Positions 8,588-20,813 are shown, counted from the first letter of the stretch. The stretch: 64,000 nucleotides of DNA from Corticimicrobacter populi (GCF_003123725.1 NZ_QETA01000004.1:1-64000); one strand, 5' to 3'. The notes: generated from the sequence alone by a model not told the origin. Numbers and translations are program-made.

Positions 8588-11439
8588 CGCAGGTGATTTC
8601 CATGACCCAGCGTGTCGCGAACCTGGTTGGCTGGCTGCGTGAGCAGGCCGGCGTGGCGGCTTCTGCACGCCTGCGGCTCGACTCCCGCCAGGTGCGCGCG
8701 GGTGATGTCTTCGTGGCTTGCCCCGGCATCAAGTCGGACGGCCGGGCACATATCCGTGCTGCATTTGAGCGCGGTGCGGCCGCAGTCTTGTGCGAGGCTC
8801 GAGCCGACCTGCCTGCAGATGGCCCGTTGTTGCAGGTCGAGGGGCTGGGACCCTTGCTGGGCGAGCTGGCACACGAGTGGTACGGACGGCCTTCCGAGTC
8901 AATGTCTGTGGTGGCGGTGACGGGTACCAATGGCAAGACTTCCTGCGCGTGGTGGATTGCTCAGGCTTGGGCGCGACAGCGGCATCGCCCGGCTGGTGTG
9001 ATCGGTACGCTGGGTGCCCATCTGCCTGATGGCTCGGTGCAATCTTTCGGACTGACGACGCCGGATGTCCTGATGACGCATGATCTGCTTGCGCAGATGC
9101 GTGACCAGGGTGCGGAATGCGTGGCAATCGAGGCCTCTTCCATTGGCTTGGTGCAGGGGCGGCTGGAGGGGGTGCGTGTCGATGTGGCAGGCTGGACCAA
9201 TCTGACGCATGACCATCTCGATTTTCATGGCGACATGATGGCCTACGAGGCGGCCAAGATGCTGCTGTTTGTGCGCAGTGAGTTGCGGGCCGCCATCGTC
9301 AATGAGGATGACGCGGCTGGCGCTCGATTGCTGGCGCGTTTGAGTGGCTTGCCGACGGGCACGTCCCTGCAGAAAGTACTGGGCTACCGCTGCGCGCCGG
9401 CTGAAACGTCGGCCTCTGCGCCATCGGAGGCGGGTCGTCTGTCTGCCGTATCGCTCGAGGCGGGTGCGACAGGCCAGATTTTCAGCCTCTGCGAAGGGGG
9501 CTCCAGCGTGCAGGTGGTGACGCCGTTGATCGGTCAGCACAATGTCTCCAATCTGCTGTTGGTAGGTGGCGTATTGCGTGCTCAGGGCTGGACGCTGGCC
9601 GAAGTCGCCGGGGCGCTGGGCCGTCTTGGGCCGGTGCCGGGGCGCCTGCAGGCTGTAGATGTGCCATGGGTTGATGCCGCGTCGCCGGCCGTGATCGTTG
9701 ATTATGCCCATACGCCCGATGCCTTGGCGCATGCTCTGCAGGCCTTGCGGCCGTTGGCTCAGGCCAGGCAGGGGCGTCTGGTCTGCGTGTTCGGATGCGG
9801 TGGCGACCGGGATGCCCGCAAGCGTCCCGAGATGGGCCGTATTGCTGCCGAGCAGGCGGATGTGGTGGTGCTGACCACTGATAATCCGCGTAGCGAGCCG
9901 CCGGCAGACATCCTGGCTGAGATTGCTGCCGGCGTTACAGGCAGCCATGAAATCCATGAGGATCGTGCCGTTGCGATCATGGTGGCAGTCTTGCGGGCCC
10001 GCCCGGAAGATGTCGTGCTGGTCGCCGGCAAGGGACATGAAACCACCCAGCAGACAGGAGCCGTGACCGAGGTATTTGATGATGTCGAGTGGTCACGCCT
10101 GGCGCTGTCGCTGCGTGTCGCGACGGGCGTATCGACCGATACGCGGACGTTGCAGGCGGGGGCCCTGTATGTTGCGTTGCATGGTGAGCGTTTCGATGGA
10201 CACGCCTTCATCGATCAGGCTGCTGCTGCAGGTGCAGTGGTCGCGGTGGTCGATGTGCCGGTGGCTGCGGTCGGCTTGCCGCAGATTGCACTGGGCAATA
10301 CTCGGCGGGCACTGGGGCGCATGGCCCATGCCTGGCGTGCTGTCCATGACCTGTCCGTGGTGGCGGTGACTGGCAGCAATGGCAAGACGACCACCAAGGA
10401 AATGATTGCCTCGATTTTTCGCCACGCGCTGGGCGAACGCGCCACACTGGCGACGGCAGGCAATCAGAATAACGATATTGGCGTGCCGCTGACGTTGCTG
10501 CGCCTGCGTCCGGAGCATCGCGCTGCCGTGGTTGAACTGGGGATGAATCATCCCGATGAAATCCTGGGACTGGCTCGCATGACGGCACCCACCGTGGCGC
10601 TGGTCAACAATGCGCAGCGTGAGCATCAGGAGTTCATGCATACGGTCGAGGCGGTTGCCCGTGAAAATGGTCAGGCGTTGACTCAATTGTCGGCTGACGG
10701 CGTGGCGGTCTTTCCTGCCCAGGACGCCTACGACCCGCTGTGGCAGTCTCTGGCGGGCGAGCGTATGTGCTGCCGCTTTGGCATTGAGGCTGGCGAAGTG
10801 CGAGCCTCGGAGATCAGGCTTGATGCGCTGGGTGTCGAGTGCACGGTACGCACGCCGGTCGGGGCAGGTCAGTTGCGACTGCAAGTGGCAGGCGAGCATA
10901 ACCTGCGCAATGCACTGGCTGCGATAGCCTGCACGTTGGCAGCCGGTGTGTCGCTGCCGATGACTCTGGAGGCACTGGCTGCCTTCGTGCCTGTCGGCGG
11001 GCGGATGCAGGCCCATACCCTGCCCGGTGATGTATTCCTGATCGACGATACCTATAATGCCGACCCTGATTCGGTCAGAGCTGCCATCGACGTGCTGGCA
11101 GGCCTGCCAGCACCGAGAGTGCTGGCGCTGGGCGATATGGGCGAGGTCGGCACCGACGAGGTTGCCATGCACGAGGAAGTGGGCGCGTATGCGCGTGCAC
11201 GCGGGGTGGACCTGCTGTGTACGTTGGGACGTGCGACCCGCGACAGCGCACGCGCATTCGGCGCGGGTGCACAGATTTGCGAGAGCGTGGAAGAAGTGGT
11301 CAATCATATCCAGGCGGCCGGGGCCGCCAGTATCCTGGTCAAGGGATCGCGTTTCATGAAGATGGAGCGCATTGTCCTGGCGTTGCGGCAGGCTGCCGAA
11401 GGCGCTGCCGCAACGGAAGGAGCGCATCATGTTGCTTGA
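8584..11439 (+). CDS. murEF: bifunctional MurE-MurF: UDP-MurNAc-tripeptide synthetase / D-Ala-D-Ala ligase
   Basis: One 951-residue protein carries two consecutive ATP-dependent cytoplasmic ligases of peptidoglycan precursor synthesis. Residues 1 to about 510 are MurE: GTNGKTS ATP site at 114 and DNPR at 433-436, the signature for meso-diaminopimelate rather than lysine. From about 514 the MurF part begins at [12 protein letters not shown], with GSNGKTTTK at 597 and [13 protein letters not shown], and runs to [14 protein letters not shown]. The MurF part lacks the first 25 or so residues of free-standing MurF, so the two enzymes are joined with almost no linker. The reading frame is uninterrupted. 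The same fusion is known from Bordetella. It overlaps ftsI by 4 bases and mraY by 11. Confidence 0.95.
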   Translation: MTQVISMTQRVANLVGWLREQAGVAASARLRLDSRQVRAGDVFVACPGIKSDGRAHIRAAFERGAAAVLCEARADLPADGPLLQVEGLGPLLGELAHEWYGRPSESMSVVAVTGTNGKTSCAWWIAQAWARQRHRPAGVIGTLGAHLPDGSVQSFGLTTPDVLMTHDLLAQMRDQGAECVAIEASSIGLVQGRLEGVRVDVAGWTNLTHDHLDFHGDMMAYEAAKMLLFVRSELRAAIVNEDDAAGARLLARLSGLPTGTSLQKVLGYRCAPAETSASAPSEAGRLSAVSLEAGATGQIFSLCEGGSSVQVVTPLIGQHNVSNLLLVGGVLRAQGWTLAEVAGALGRLGPVPGRLQAVDVPWVDAASPAVIVDYAHTPDALAHALQALRPLAQARQGRLVCVFGCGGDRDARKRPEMGRIAAEQADVVVLTTDNPRSEPPADILAEIAAGVTGSHEIHEDRAVAIMVAVLRARPEDVVLVAGKGHETTQQTGAVTEVFDDVEWSRLALSLRVATGVSTDTRTLQAGALYVALHGERFDGHAFIDQAAAAGAVVAVVDVPVAAVGLPQIALGNTRRALGRMAHAWRAVHDLSVVAVTGSNGKTTTKEMIASIFRHALGERATLATAGNQNNDIGVPLTLLRLRPEHRAAVVELGMNHPDEILGLARMTAPTVALVNNAQREHQEFMHTVEAVARENGQALTQLSADGVAVFPAQDAYDPLWQSLAGERMCCRFGIEAGEVRASEIRLDALGVECTVRTPVGAGQLRLQVAGEHNLRNALAAIACTLAAGVSLPMTLEALAAFVPVGGRMQAHTLPGDVFLIDDTYNADPDSVRAAIDVLAGLPAPRVLALGDMGEVGTDEVAMHEEVGAYARARGVDLLCTLGRATRDSARAFGAGAQICESVEEVVNHIQAAGAASILVKGSRFMKMERIVLALRQAAEGAAATEGAHHVA

Positions 11440-12601
11440 ATTGGCACGCTGGTTGTCCGATGAGCATATCCGCGCTTTCGCGGTCTTTGACTACATCACG
11501 TTTCGTGCCGTGCTGGCTTGCGCCACCGCACTGTTGATCGGTCTGGTGGCTGGCCCGCGCGTCATTCGCCGGCTGACCGAGCTCAAAATCGGTCAGGCTG
11601 TGCGCAGCTACGGCCCGCAGACGCATCTGGTCAAGACGGGTACGCCCACCATGGGTGGCGTGCTGATCCTGATTTCCATCGGCATCAGCACACTGTTGTG
11701 GTCGGACTGGAGCAATCGTTTCGTCTGGGTCGTCCTGCTGGTCACATTCGGCTTTGGCTGGATCGGCTGGGCAGATGACTATCGCAAGGTAGTGCATCGT
11801 GATCCCGAAGGCATGCCGGCAAGGCAGAAATTCATGTGGCAGGCGCTGATCGGTCTGGTGGCAGCCATCTATCTGGCTTTTGCCGTATCGGTGCCGGCCA
11901 ATACTGATCTGTGGCCTCTGTTCCGTGATTGGGTGCTGAGTGGTTTTGCCATGCCGCTGCCCACGCGTGCCGATCTGATCGTGCCGTTCTTCAAGTCTGT
12001 CAGCTACCCGCTGGGCGTCTTCGGCTTCGTGGCGCTGACCTGGGCCGTGATCGTGGGCACCAGCAATGCAGTGAACCTGACTGATGGCCTGGATGGCCTG
12101 GCGATTATGCCGACCGTGATGGTGGGGGCGGCACTGGGTGTATTTGCCTATGTGGTGGGCCGGGTCGATTATTCCAAGTACCTGCTGTTTCCCTACATAC
12201 CCGGTGCCGGAGAACTGATGGTGCTGTGTGCGGCACTGGGTGGTGCCGGGCTGGCTTTCCTGTGGTTCAACGCCTATCCGGCCCAGGTATTCATGGGGGA
12301 CGTTGGCGCGCTGGCGCTGGGGGGCATGCTCGGGACCGTGGCGGTCATCGTGCGCCAGGAAATCGTGCTGTTCATCATGGGGGGCGTGTTCGTGGCCGAG
12401 ACGCTGTCGGTCATGCTGCAGGTCGTCTGGTTCAAGTACACCAAGCGCAAATACGGAGAAGGGCGGCGCATTCTGCGCATGGCTCCCCTGCATCACCATT
12501 TCGAGGTCGGCGGCTGGAAGGAAACCCAGGTTGTCGTCCGTTTCTGGATCATCAGCATGATGCTGGTGCTGATCGGCCTGTCCACGTTGAAACTGCGATG
12601 A
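11429..12601 (+). CDS. mraY: phospho-MurNAc-pentapeptide translocase MraY
   Basis: MraY transfers phospho-MurNAc-pentapeptide to undecaprenyl phosphate, making lipid I at the inner membrane. The 390-residue, roughly ten-helix protein shows [11 protein letters not shown], the Asp pair in [23 protein letters not shown] with the catalytic-site Asp, [12 protein letters not shown] and the substrate loop MAPLHHHFE. The start at 11429 has GGAAGGA 7 bases upstream and lies inside the end of murEF. Confidence 0.97.
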   Translation: MLLELARWLSDEHIRAFAVFDYITFRAVLACATALLIGLVAGPRVIRRLTELKIGQAVRSYGPQTHLVKTGTPTMGGVLILISIGISTLLWSDWSNRFVWVVLLVTFGFGWIGWADDYRKVVHRDPEGMPARQKFMWQALIGLVAAIYLAFAVSVPANTDLWPLFRDWVLSGFAMPLPTRADLIVPFFKSVSYPLGVFGFVALTWAVIVGTSNAVNLTDGLDGLAIMPTVMVGAALGVFAYVVGRVDYSKYLLFPYIPGAGELMVLCAALGGAGLAFLWFNAYPAQVFMGDVGALALGGMLGTVAVIVRQEIVLFIMGGVFVAETLSVMLQVVWFKYTKRKYGEGRRILRMAPLHHHFEVGGWKETQVVVRFWIISMMLVLIGLSTLKLR

Positions 12602-14142
12602 ACGATACGGTACACGCCTCTCTGCCGGGCCCGCTGACCCTGATCTTTGGATTGGGGGAGACCGGGCTGGCTGCTGCGCGCTGGTGCCTGCGCCAGGGCT
12701 GGCCGCTGCGTGTTGCCGATACGCGTGCGCAGCCTGCCGGGCTGGAGGCACTCCAGTCTGCAGGTGTCGAATCCGGACTGCTGCGCGATGTGCGCCTGGG
12801 AGACGGTGTATTCGACCATGATGTGCTGGACGGCGTTGGACAACTGGTACTCAGCCCTGGCCTGAGCCCGCTGGAACCGCGCCTGGCCGCATTGCTGGCC
12901 GAAGCGCGTGTGTGCGGTATCGAAGTGGTGGGCGAAATCGAACTCTTTGCCCGGGCGCTGGCCGAGTTGCGCGAGCGTACGGGTTATGCGCCGGGCGTGG
13001 TCGCGGTGACCGGCACTAACGGCAAGACGACCGTGACCCGCTTGACCCGCAAGATGCTCGAAGACGCCGGCATCAGTGCCCGCGAGGCAGGCAATGTCAG
13101 CCCGGCTGCGCTGGATGCGCTGATGGTCGCGCTTGACGAGGACAACCTGCCGAAGGCCTGGGTGCTGGAGCTGTCGAGCTTTCAGCTCGAAACGACGCAG
13201 ACCCTGGTACCGGATGCCGCCGTCATCATGAACCTGACACAGGATCATCTGGACTGGCACGGTTCGTTCGAGGCCTACGTCGCGGCCAAGGCGCGCCTGT
13301 ATGGCATGTCGCGTATCAAGATCGTCAATCGCGAAGACCCTGCTGTGCTGGCATTGGTCGATGATGTGGTTGTCCAGGATGTCCGTACGTTCGGTTACGA
13401 TCTGCCTGCCTGCCTTGGGGATACGGGGTTGGAGTCCGAGCACGGCGTGCGCTGGCTTGCCGTGCGTGATGAAACCGATTTCGACCTGCCCGCGCCGACC
13501 ACGGGACGGCGTCGCAAGGCCGGCGAGGAAGTTCCCGTCTCGCGTGCAGAGGGACGGCTGTCGCGACTGATGCCGTTGGATGCTCTCAAGTTGCGCGGGC
13601 ATCATCATGCGCTCAATGTGCAGGCGGCATTGCTGCTGGCCCGGACGCAAGGTGCCGGCTGGGGCAATCTGCTGCGCAGTGCCCGCGAATACACGGGAGA
13701 ACCGCATCGTACCGAGTTCGTGCGTAACGTGGGCGGCGTGGATTTCGTCAATGACAGCAAGGGAACCAACGTCGGTGCGACGGTGGCCGCGCTCGACAGC
13801 GAGGATCGCCAGGTTGTGCTGATCCTGGGCGGCGAAGGCAAGGGGCAGGATTTCGCGCCGCTGCTGCGTCCGGTCAAGGCACGCGTGCGGCACCTGGTAT
13901 TCATCGGTCGCGATGGCGCACTGATCGAGCGTGCGCTGGCGGCCAGCAGTGTACCGGCAGAGCATGCCTCCTCAATGGCAGAAGCCGTGGCGGCTGCATT
14001 TGCTGCAGCACAGCCCGGCGATGTCGTGCTGCTGTCGCCTGCCTGCGCCAGCTTCGATATGTTCAGTGGCTATCCGCAGCGTGGCCGCGTGTTTGCCGAG
14101 GCGGTACAGGAACTCGCACTTGAACGGGGGGAAGTGGCATGA
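12598..14142 (+). CDS. murD: UDP-MurNAc-L-Ala:D-Glu ligase MurD
   Basis: MurD adds D-glutamate to UDP-MurNAc-L-alanine in the cytoplasm. The 514-residue protein has the N-terminal Rossmann site [15 protein letters not shown], the ATP site [15 protein letters not shown], the substrate loop [18 protein letters not shown] and the C-terminal domain motif [17 protein letters not shown]. It is longer than E. coli MurD (438 residues), partly through a polar insert near residues 290-330 ([13 protein letters not shown]). It starts in an ATGA overlap with mraY and ends in one with ftsW. Confidence 0.96.
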   Translation: MNDTVHASLPGPLTLIFGLGETGLAAARWCLRQGWPLRVADTRAQPAGLEALQSAGVESGLLRDVRLGDGVFDHDVLDGVGQLVLSPGLSPLEPRLAALLAEARVCGIEVVGEIELFARALAELRERTGYAPGVVAVTGTNGKTTVTRLTRKMLEDAGISAREAGNVSPAALDALMVALDEDNLPKAWVLELSSFQLETTQTLVPDAAVIMNLTQDHLDWHGSFEAYVAAKARLYGMSRIKIVNREDPAVLALVDDVVVQDVRTFGYDLPACLGDTGLESEHGVRWLAVRDETDFDLPAPTTGRRRKAGEEVPVSRAEGRLSRLMPLDALKLRGHHHALNVQAALLLARTQGAGWGNLLRSAREYTGEPHRTEFVRNVGGVDFVNDSKGTNVGATVAALDSEDRQVVLILGGEGKGQDFAPLLRPVKARVRHLVFIGRDGALIERALAASSVPAEHASSMAEAVAAAFAAAQPGDVVLLSPACASFDMFSGYPQRGRVFAEAVQELALERGEVA

Positions 14143-15338
14143 GCACGACGCCGCTGAACAACCGCATGGAAGGCCTGACCACGGTGCGTCCCGGACGCGC
14201 CCGCATGAGCAACTTCGACGTGCCGCTGGTGGCGACTGCCGGTGCATTGCTCATGCTTGGCCTTCTGATGGTGTATTCGGCGTCGATCGCGCTGGCTGAC
14301 GGCCCGCGCTATGCCAATTACGGCCCCTATCATTTCGTGGGACGGCATGCGCTGTTCCTGGGTATCGGTGCAGCGGGCGGGCTGGCTGTCTGGATGGTGC
14401 CGATGCGCATCTGGCAACGCCTGGCGGTACCGTTGTTCCTGTTCGCTATTTTCCTGTTGGTGGTGGTGCTGGTGCCGGGTATCGGCCGTGAGGTCAATGG
14501 TGCCTATCGCTGGTTGCCGATGGGGCCGCTCAATTTCCAGCCATCCGAGCTGATGAAGTTCGCAGTGCTGCTCTATGCCGCCGACTATACGGTGCGCAAG
14601 CAAGAGCATATGCATGCCTTCACGCGGGGCTTCCTGCCCATGGCCTGCGCGCTGGCGCTGGTCGGGTTGCTGCTGCTGCTTGAACCCGATCTGGGAGCTT
14701 TCATCGTGATCGGTGCGATTGCGGTAGGCATCCTGTTCCTGGGTGGTATCAACGGCAAGCTGTTCGGTGTGCTGATCACGGGCCTGATGACCGTGTTCAT
14801 GCTGCTGATCTGGCTGTCTCCGTGGCGGCGAGCACGGTTGTTCGCCTACCTTGATCCGTGGAACGAAACCAACATGTACGGCAGCGCCTACCAACTGTCG
14901 CATTCGCTGATTGCACTGGGCCGTGGAGAATGGTTCGGTGTGGGCCTGGGGGCCAGCGTCGAAAAATTGCATTACCTGCCCGAGGCGCACACCGACTTCC
15001 TGCTGGCCGTGATTGGCGAAGAGCTTGGGTTTGTCGGTGTGGCGACCATCATCGTGCTGTTTTTCCTGCTGGTGAAGCGTGGTTTCGAGATCGGTCGCCA
15101 GGCCATCGCCATGGAGCGCACGTTCAGCGGTCTGGTGGCACACGGCGTGGCCCTGTGGCTGGGCGTGCAGTCTTTCATCAATATGGGTGTCTGCCTGGGG
15201 CTGCTGCCGACCAAGGGCCTGACGTTGCCGCTGATGAGTTATGGCGGTTCGAGCATCGTGATGAACCTGTGCGCGCTGGCGCTGCTGCTGCGCGTGGACC
15301 GGGAAAATCGCATCTTGATGCGGGGGGGGCGAGTATGA
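14139..15338 (+). CDS. ftsW: septal peptidoglycan glycosyltransferase FtsW
   Basis: FtsW is the SEDS-family polymerase that makes septal glycan strands together with FtsI. The 399-residue protein has about ten membrane helices, the catalytic-site region [28 protein letters not shown], a large periplasmic loop with [20 protein letters not shown] and [18 protein letters not shown], and the family signature [12 protein letters not shown] near the end. A charged 27-residue N-terminal tail precedes the first helix. It is coupled to murD and murG by ATGA overlaps. Confidence 0.97.
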   Translation: MSTTPLNNRMEGLTTVRPGRARMSNFDVPLVATAGALLMLGLLMVYSASIALADGPRYANYGPYHFVGRHALFLGIGAAGGLAVWMVPMRIWQRLAVPLFLFAIFLLVVVLVPGIGREVNGAYRWLPMGPLNFQPSELMKFAVLLYAADYTVRKQEHMHAFTRGFLPMACALALVGLLLLLEPDLGAFIVIGAIAVGILFLGGINGKLFGVLITGLMTVFMLLIWLSPWRRARLFAYLDPWNETNMYGSAYQLSHSLIALGRGEWFGVGLGASVEKLHYLPEAHTDFLLAVIGEELGFVGVATIIVLFFLLVKRGFEIGRQAIAMERTFSGLVAHGVALWLGVQSFINMGVCLGLLPTKGLTLPLMSYGGSSIVMNLCALALLLRVDRENRILMRGGRV

Positions 15339-16411
15339 CAGCGCCGACCCTGATGATCATGGCGGGCGGTACCGGCGGGCATATCATGCCGGGGCTGGCC
15401 GTGGCCGAAATGATGCGGGCCGATGGCTGGCGCGTGGTCTGGCTCGGTCACCCCGAGCGGATGGAAGGGCAACTGGTTCCCCGCAACGGGATCGAACTGC
15501 TGCCACTGCGATTTGCCGGCTTGCGTGGCAAGGGGCTTGTGGCGCTGCTCAAATTGCCGTTTCTGCTGGCGCGTGCCTGCTGCCAGGCGCTGGGACACTT
15601 GCGCCGGGAGCGGCCCGATGTGGTGCTGGGCATGGGCGGCTACGTGGCGGTGCCAGGCGGATTGATGGCTATTGTCAGCCGTACCCCGCTGGTCGTGCAC
15701 GAGCAGAATGCCGTGGCCGGCTCGGCCAATCGTTTGCTGGCACGCGGTGCGCGTGCCGTGGCGGCTGGTTTTCCGGCCGTGCTCGGGCCGCGCACGCAGT
15801 TCGCCGGCAATCCGGTGCGCGACAGCGTGCTGGCACTGGCTGCGCCCGCACAGCGCTATGCCGACCGGCAGGGGCCGCTGCGGTTGCTGGTGGTGGGTGG
15901 CAGCCTGGGGGCGCATGCGCTCAACGTCGCGGTGCCCGAGGCGCTGGCGCTGATGCCGGCAGACAGCCGGCCGCAGGTGGTGCATCAGGCTGGCGCGCAG
16001 CATATCGAGGCGCTGCAGCAGCGCTATGCACAACTGGGCGTCGAAGCCGATTGCCGGGCATTCATCGAGGATATGGCGGCGGCTTATGCCGAGGCCGACC
16101 TGGTGATCTGCAGGGCTGGCGCGATGACCGTGGCAGAAGTCGCGGCGGCTGGTGTGGCTGCGCTGTTTGTGCCGTTGCCGCACGCCATCGATGATCACCA
16201 GACCGTCAATGCCCGTTATCTCAGCGATGCGCAGGCGGGCTGGCAGGTTGCCCAGAAAGAATTGACACCGCAGTGGCTGGCCACCTGGCTGGCGGCGCGG
16301 ACCAGAACGGAGCTGCAGTCCGTGGCCGAGCGTGCGCGTGAGCGTGCGCGGCCCGATGCGACGGCAGCGATTGCGAACATTTGCAGACAGGCAGGAGGGA
16401 TGCAGGCATGA
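15335..16411 (+). CDS. murG: UDP-GlcNAc:lipid I N-acetylglucosaminyltransferase MurG
   Basis: MurG converts lipid I to lipid II on the cytoplasmic face of the inner membrane. The 358-residue GT28 protein shows the glycine-rich loops [17 protein letters not shown] and [28 protein letters not shown], the third loop [12 protein letters not shown], and the UDP-GlcNAc site [17 protein letters not shown] with PHAIDDHQ. The ATG at 15335 overlaps the ftsW stop, and conservation begins immediately after it. Confidence 0.97.
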   Translation: MTAPTLMIMAGGTGGHIMPGLAVAEMMRADGWRVVWLGHPERMEGQLVPRNGIELLPLRFAGLRGKGLVALLKLPFLLARACCQALGHLRRERPDVVLGMGGYVAVPGGLMAIVSRTPLVVHEQNAVAGSANRLLARGARAVAAGFPAVLGPRTQFAGNPVRDSVLALAAPAQRYADRQGPLRLLVVGGSLGAHALNVAVPEALALMPADSRPQVVHQAGAQHIEALQQRYAQLGVEADCRAFIEDMAAAYAEADLVICRAGAMTVAEVAAAGVAALFVPLPHAIDDHQTVNARYLSDAQAGWQVAQKELTPQWLATWLAARTRTELQSVAERARERARPDATAAIANICRQAGGMQA

Positions 16412-17814
16412 AGCATCGCATCCATCACATTCATTTCGTCGGTATCGGCGGATCGGGCATGAGCGGCATCGCCGAGGTGCTGCTTAACCTTGGCTATCGC
16501 ATCAGCGGTTCCGACCTGCAGGACTCAGCGGTGACACGGCATCTGGTCGAACGCGGCGCGCAGGTTACGCTGGGGCATGCAGCTGCCAACATTGGGCAGG
16601 CCGACGCCATTGTGGTGTCGACCGCTGTGACTGCGGACAACCCCGAAGTGCTGGCGGCGCGCGCCGCACGCATACCGGTGGTGCCGCGTGCCATCATGCT
16701 GGCCGAACTGATGCGGCTCAAACGCGGCATCGCCGTGGCCGGCACGCACGGCAAGACCACCACCACCAGCCTGGTCGCCAGCGTGCTGGCCCAGGGGGGA
16801 CTGGACCCGACCTTCGTGATCGGTGGGCGACTCAATTCGGCCGGTGCCAATGCGCGCCTGGGCCAGGGTGACTACATCGTGGTCGAAGCCGACGAATCGG
16901 ATGCTTCGTTCCTGAACCTGCTGCCGGTGATGGCCATCGTGACCAACATCGATGCCGATCACATGGATACGTATGGCCATGACGTGGCCCGGCTCAAGAG
17001 TGCTTTCATCGACTTCACGTTGCGCCTGCCGTTCTACGGCAGCGCCGTGCTGTGCAAAGATGATCCCAACGTCTGCGAGATCATGCCGTTTGTTTCGCGG
17101 CCGATCACCAGCTACGGTCTGCATCCGGAAGCGCAGGTGCGCGCTGTCGATGTCCGTACCGATGGTGCCCGCATGCGTTTCCGTGTCGAACGGCGTGATC
17201 GTCAACTGGTGCTGCCGTCACTGGATATCGAGCTGAATCTGCCGGGGCTGCACAACGTGCGCAATGCACTGGCTGCGATTGCCGTGGCGACTGAGTTGGG
17301 TGTGGAAGACACGGCCATTGCCGAAGCGTTGCGCACCTTCCGGGGCGTCGGGCGGCGCTTTACCTTCGCGGGCGAGTTCGACGTGCCGGCCCAGCAGGGC
17401 GGGGGCCGATTTACCGTGATCGACGACTATGGCCATCACCCGGTCGAGATGCAGGCCACGCTGGATGCCGCACGCGGTGCCTGGCCCGACCGGCGCATCG
17501 TGCTGGCCTTCCAGCCGCACCGCTACACCCGTACCCGTGATTGCTTCGAAGACTTCGTGCGCGTGCTGGGCCAGGCCGATGCCGTGCTGCTGACCGAGGT
17601 TTATGCCGCAGGCGAACCGCCCCTGGTGGCGGCGGATGGGCGTGCACTGGCACGTGCGGTGCGGGTGGCCGGCAAGGTCGAGCCGGTTTTTGCCGAAACC
17701 ATCGAGGATATGGCCCAGGCCGCCGTCGATTTCGTGCGCGACGGTGACGTCGTGATCGTGATGGGCGCAGGGTCGGTCAGCAAGGTGCCGGGACTCATAG
17801 GAGAACTGCGATGA
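16408..17814 (+). CDS. murC: UDP-MurNAc:L-alanine ligase MurC
   Basis: MurC attaches the first stem-peptide residue, L-alanine. The 468-residue protein opens with [20 protein letters not shown], has the ATP site [18 protein letters not shown] (about residues 110-127), [25 protein letters not shown] and the C-terminal [18 protein letters not shown] and [19 protein letters not shown] lies 8 bases before the ATG at 16408. It overlaps murG and ddl by 4 bases each. Confidence 0.97.
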   Translation: MKHRIHHIHFVGIGGSGMSGIAEVLLNLGYRISGSDLQDSAVTRHLVERGAQVTLGHAAANIGQADAIVVSTAVTADNPEVLAARAARIPVVPRAIMLAELMRLKRGIAVAGTHGKTTTTSLVASVLAQGGLDPTFVIGGRLNSAGANARLGQGDYIVVEADESDASFLNLLPVMAIVTNIDADHMDTYGHDVARLKSAFIDFTLRLPFYGSAVLCKDDPNVCEIMPFVSRPITSYGLHPEAQVRAVDVRTDGARMRFRVERRDRQLVLPSLDIELNLPGLHNVRNALAAIAVATELGVEDTAIAEALRTFRGVGRRFTFAGEFDVPAQQGGGRFTVIDDYGHHPVEMQATLDAARGAWPDRRIVLAFQPHRYTRTRDCFEDFVRVLGQADAVLLTEVYAAGEPPLVAADGRALARAVRVAGKVEPVFAETIEDMAQAAVDFVRDGDVVIVMGAGSVSKVPGLIGELR

Positions 17815-18764
17815 ACAGCCGCTTCGGAAAGGTTGGCGTGCTCTACGGCGGACAGTCGGGCGAACGCGAGGTGTCGCTGATGTCCGGTCAGGGCGTGCAC
17901 GAGGCATTGGTCAAGTCCGGTGTGGATGCCCATCTGTTCGATACGGGAAGGCAGTCGCTGGCCGAACTGGCGCAGGCCGGCTTCGACCGCGTGTTCATCG
18001 CGCTGCATGGCCGTCATGGTGAAGATGGCACCATGCAGGGCGCGCTCGAATTGCTGGGCATTCCCTACACGGGCAGTGGCCCGCTGGCGTCGGCGCTGGC
18101 CATGGACAAGATCATGACCAAGCGCATCTGGATCGAGCAGGGCATTCCCACGCCGGCCTATGCCGAGGTGCGCAATGCCGGCGAACTGGATGATGTGGCG
18201 TCCCGCCTGGGGTTGCCCATGATTCTCAAGGCTCCGCACGAAGGCTCCACGCTGGGGCTGGCCCGGGTCGAGCAGGCCGATGCGTTGGTGCAGGCCTGGC
18301 AGCAGGTCGTGCGCTATGAACCCGTGGCGCTGGCCGAACAGTTCATTCGCGGTCGCGAGTTGACGATTGCCGTGTTGGGGCGGGGCGAGCAGGCCCGCGC
18401 CCTGCCGATCATCGAAATCATCGCGCCGCAGGGCAACTACGACTACGAACACAAGTATTTTTCGGACGATACCCGCTACGAATGCCCCGCCAGCCTGCCG
18501 GCCGACCTGGCCGCCGAGATCCAGGCGCTGTGCGTGCGGGCCTATCGCGTGCTGGGCTGCGAAGGCTGGGGGCGCGTGGATGTGATGTTGGACGAACAGC
18601 AACGGCCCTGGCTGCTCGAGATCAACACTTCGCCCGGCATGACCGGCCATTCGCTGGTGCCGATGGCATCGCGTGCGGAAGGTGTCGACTATACACAGCT
18701 GTGCCTGAACATACTGGCCGAGGCCAGTTGCAAGGTGCCGCTCAATCCGGCGCAGCCAGCCTGA
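17811..18764 (+). CDS. ddl: D-alanine--D-alanine ligase (DdlB type)
   Basis: Ddl makes the D-Ala-D-Ala dipeptide that MurF adds. The 317-residue ATP-grasp protein has [18 protein letters not shown] at the N-terminus, [44 protein letters not shown], the [12 protein letters not shown] omega-loop region and [16 protein letters not shown] at the active site. The Tyr in the omega loop fits a D-Ala rather than D-Lac product. Its place between murC and ftsQ is the DdlB position. Confidence 0.96.
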   Translation: MNSRFGKVGVLYGGQSGEREVSLMSGQGVHEALVKSGVDAHLFDTGRQSLAELAQAGFDRVFIALHGRHGEDGTMQGALELLGIPYTGSGPLASALAMDKIMTKRIWIEQGIPTPAYAEVRNAGELDDVASRLGLPMILKAPHEGSTLGLARVEQADALVQAWQQVVRYEPVALAEQFIRGRELTIAVLGRGEQARALPIIEIIAPQGNYDYEHKYFSDDTRYECPASLPADLAAEIQALCVRAYRVLGCEGWGRVDVMLDEQQRPWLLEINTSPGMTGHSLVPMASRAEGVDYTQLCLNILAEASCKVPLNPAQPA

Positions 18765-18775
18765 CGGGATGACAC

Positions 18776-19582
18776 GTGTGGAACGAAGCCCGAACCATCA
18801 ACCTGATCGCCAACGCCTTGACGGCGCTGGCCATCCTGCTGTTGGCCGTTGCGACGGTCGGCTGGCTGGTGCAGCGGCCGGCCTTCCAGTTGAGTGCCAT
18901 CGAGTTGGAGGCCGGGGGCGATGGCGAGTTGCACTATGTCTCGGAGGCTGCCGTGCGGGCAGCCACGGCAGGGCGGTTGCAGGGCAACTTTTTCACCGTG
19001 GACCTGGATGCCACGCGGGAGCTGTTCGAAACCGTGCCCTGGGTGCGGCGGGCTTCGGTCCGGCGGGTCTGGCCCAACATCCTGCGCGTGCAGATCGAAG
19101 AGCACCAGCCTTTTGCGTTCTGGAACGAGAGCCAGATGATCAATACCTGGGGCGAGGCCTTCACGGCCAACCAGGGCGAGCTGGACGACGATCAGGTTTT
19201 GCCGCAACTGGCCGGACCCGAGGGCACCGAGCGGCTGGTGGTGCAACGCTATGCCGAACTGGCGCGCTGGTTCGAGCCGCTGGGGCTGCAGGTGCAAAGC
19301 ATCGCGCTCAGCCCTCGCTATGCCTGGCAGTCGGCGCTTTCCAACGGCCTGTTGCTCAACCTGGGGCGCGATCCGGGGGCGGAAGCACCCAATCCCCAGG
19401 GCGTGACGGGAGCCTTGCCCTTTGCTGCGCGGATTCGCCGCTTCGTGCAGGCATGGCCGGTGGTCCAGAAACAGTTGGGCGCGGAAACCGGCATTTTGCA
19501 GGCGGACCTGCGCTACCCGAACGGATTTGCCCTGACGCTGGCCGATCCGCCTGCCACACAACAACCCAAAAACAAACGTTGA
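18776..19582 (+). CDS. ftsQ: cell division protein FtsQ
   Basis: FtsQ is a bitopic inner-membrane protein that holds FtsL and FtsB in the divisome. The 268-residue sequence has a short cytoplasmic end, a membrane helix (about residues 8-28), a POTRA domain (FQLSAIELEAGGDGELHYVS to about 105, with VPWVRRASVRRVWPNILRVQI) and a beta domain beyond. The start is GTG at 18776, directly followed by WNEARTINLIANAL. It lies 11 bases after ddl and 4 bases before ftsA. Confidence 0.92.
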   Translation: MWNEARTINLIANALTALAILLLAVATVGWLVQRPAFQLSAIELEAGGDGELHYVSEAAVRAATAGRLQGNFFTVDLDATRELFETVPWVRRASVRRVWPNILRVQIEEHQPFAFWNESQMINTWGEAFTANQGELDDDQVLPQLAGPEGTERLVVQRYAELARWFEPLGLQVQSIALSPRYAWQSALSNGLLLNLGRDPGAEAPNPQGVTGALPFAARIRRFVQAWPVVQKQLGAETGILQADLRYPNGFALTLADPPATQQPKNKR

Positions 19583-19586
19583 CGCC

Positions 19587-20813
19587 ATGACTCGTGACAT
19601 CAAAGACCTGATCGTTGCCCTGGACATCGGCACCAGTAAAGTGGTGGCGGTAGTTGCAGAGGTATTGCCCGGCGGCCGCTTCGAAGTGCTTGGCCTGGGC
19701 CAGCACGAGTCGCACGGCATGCGCAAGGGCGTGGTCGTGAACATCGAGACCACGGTCAACTCCATCCAGCGCGCGCTCGAAGAGGCCGAGCTGATGGCCG
19801 ATTGCAAGATCCGTGACGTCTATACCGGCATTGCCGGCAACCATATCCGCAGCTTCAACTCCAGCGGCATGGTGGCGGTCAAAGACAAGGAAGTCACGGC
19901 GACCGATGTGGCGCGGGTGATCGAGACGGCCAAGGCCGTCAATATTCCGACCGATCAGCAGGTGCTGCATGTGCTGACGCAGGAATTCATCGTCGATGGA
20001 CAGGAAGATATCCGCGAGCCGATCGGCATGAGCGGCCTGCGCCTGGAGGTGCGGGTGCACATCGTGACCGGTGCAGTCAGTGCCGCCCAGAATATCGTCA
20101 AATGCGTGCGCCGCTGCGGCCTGGAAGTGCAGGATCTGATCCTGCAGCCGCTGGCCTCCAGCCTGGCCTGCCTGACGCCCGACGAGAAAGAGCTGGGTGT
20201 GGTGCTGGTCGATATCGGTGGTGGTACCACCGACGTGGCGATCTTCACTGGCGGCGCGATTCGCCATACCGCCGTGATCCCGATCGCCGGCGACCAGATC
20301 ACCAACGATATCGCCGCCATGCTGCGTACGCCCACGCCTGATGCCGAAGATCTCAAGCTGTGTTTCGGTGTGGCCAAGCAGATCCTGGTCAGTCCCGACG
20401 AGACAGTGGAAGTCTCCGGTCTGGGCGACCGCGAGACGCGCCGGGTCAAGCGCCAGGCACTGGGCGCGGTGATCGAACCGCGTGTGGAAGAACTGTTCTC
20501 GCTCGTACAGCAGGTGATCCGCGAATCCGGCTATGACGACCTGGTGGCTTCGGGCATCGTGCTGACAGGTGGAACGTCGCAGATGCCGGGGCTGGTCGAG
20601 CTGGCCGAGGATGTGTTCCTCAAGCCGGTGCGGGTGGCCGTGCCGGAATACGAAGGCAGCCTGGCCGATGTGATGCGCAATCCACGCTTCTCGACGGTGA
20701 TGGGCCTGCTGGCCGAGGCACGCATGCAGCGCCTGCGTGGCCGTCATGTGGCGCAGCAGAATGGCAGTTTCAAGAGGATTCTGACCCGCATGAAGGAATG
20801 GTTCATGAATTGA
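19587..20813 (+). CDS. ftsA: cell division protein FtsA
   Basis: FtsA is an actin-like ATPase that tethers FtsZ polymers to the inner membrane. The 408-residue protein begins with LIVALDIGTSKVVAVVAEV, has the inserted 1C domain, the phosphate loop VLVDIGGGTTDVAIFTGG and the adenosine motif SGIVLTGGTSQMPGLVELAE. It ends in the amphipathic membrane-binding helix RILTRMKEWFMN. It is the last gene before a 171-bp gap that separates it from ftsZ. Confidence 0.97.
   Translation: MTRDIKDLIVALDIGTSKVVAVVAEVLPGGRFEVLGLGQHESHGMRKGVVVNIETTVNSIQRALEEAELMADCKIRDVYTGIAGNHIRSFNSSGMVAVKDKEVTATDVARVIETAKAVNIPTDQQVLHVLTQEFIVDGQEDIREPIGMSGLRLEVRVHIVTGAVSAAQNIVKCVRRCGLEVQDLILQPLASSLACLTPDEKELGVVLVDIGGGTTDVAIFTGGAIRHTAVIPIAGDQITNDIAAMLRTPTPDAEDLKLCFGVAKQILVSPDETVEVSGLGDRETRRVKRQALGAVIEPRVEELFSLVQQVIRESGYDDLVASGIVLTGGTSQMPGLVELAEDVFLKPVRVAVPEYEGSLADVMRNPRFSTVMGLLAEARMQRLRGRHVAQQNGSFKRILTRMKEWFMN

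Noticed and set aside
8584-11439. murE-murF considered as an assembly error joining two genes.
   Set aside because: The frame is open throughout, both enzymes' motifs are complete, the overlaps with both neighbours are normal, and the same fusion is known in Bordetella.
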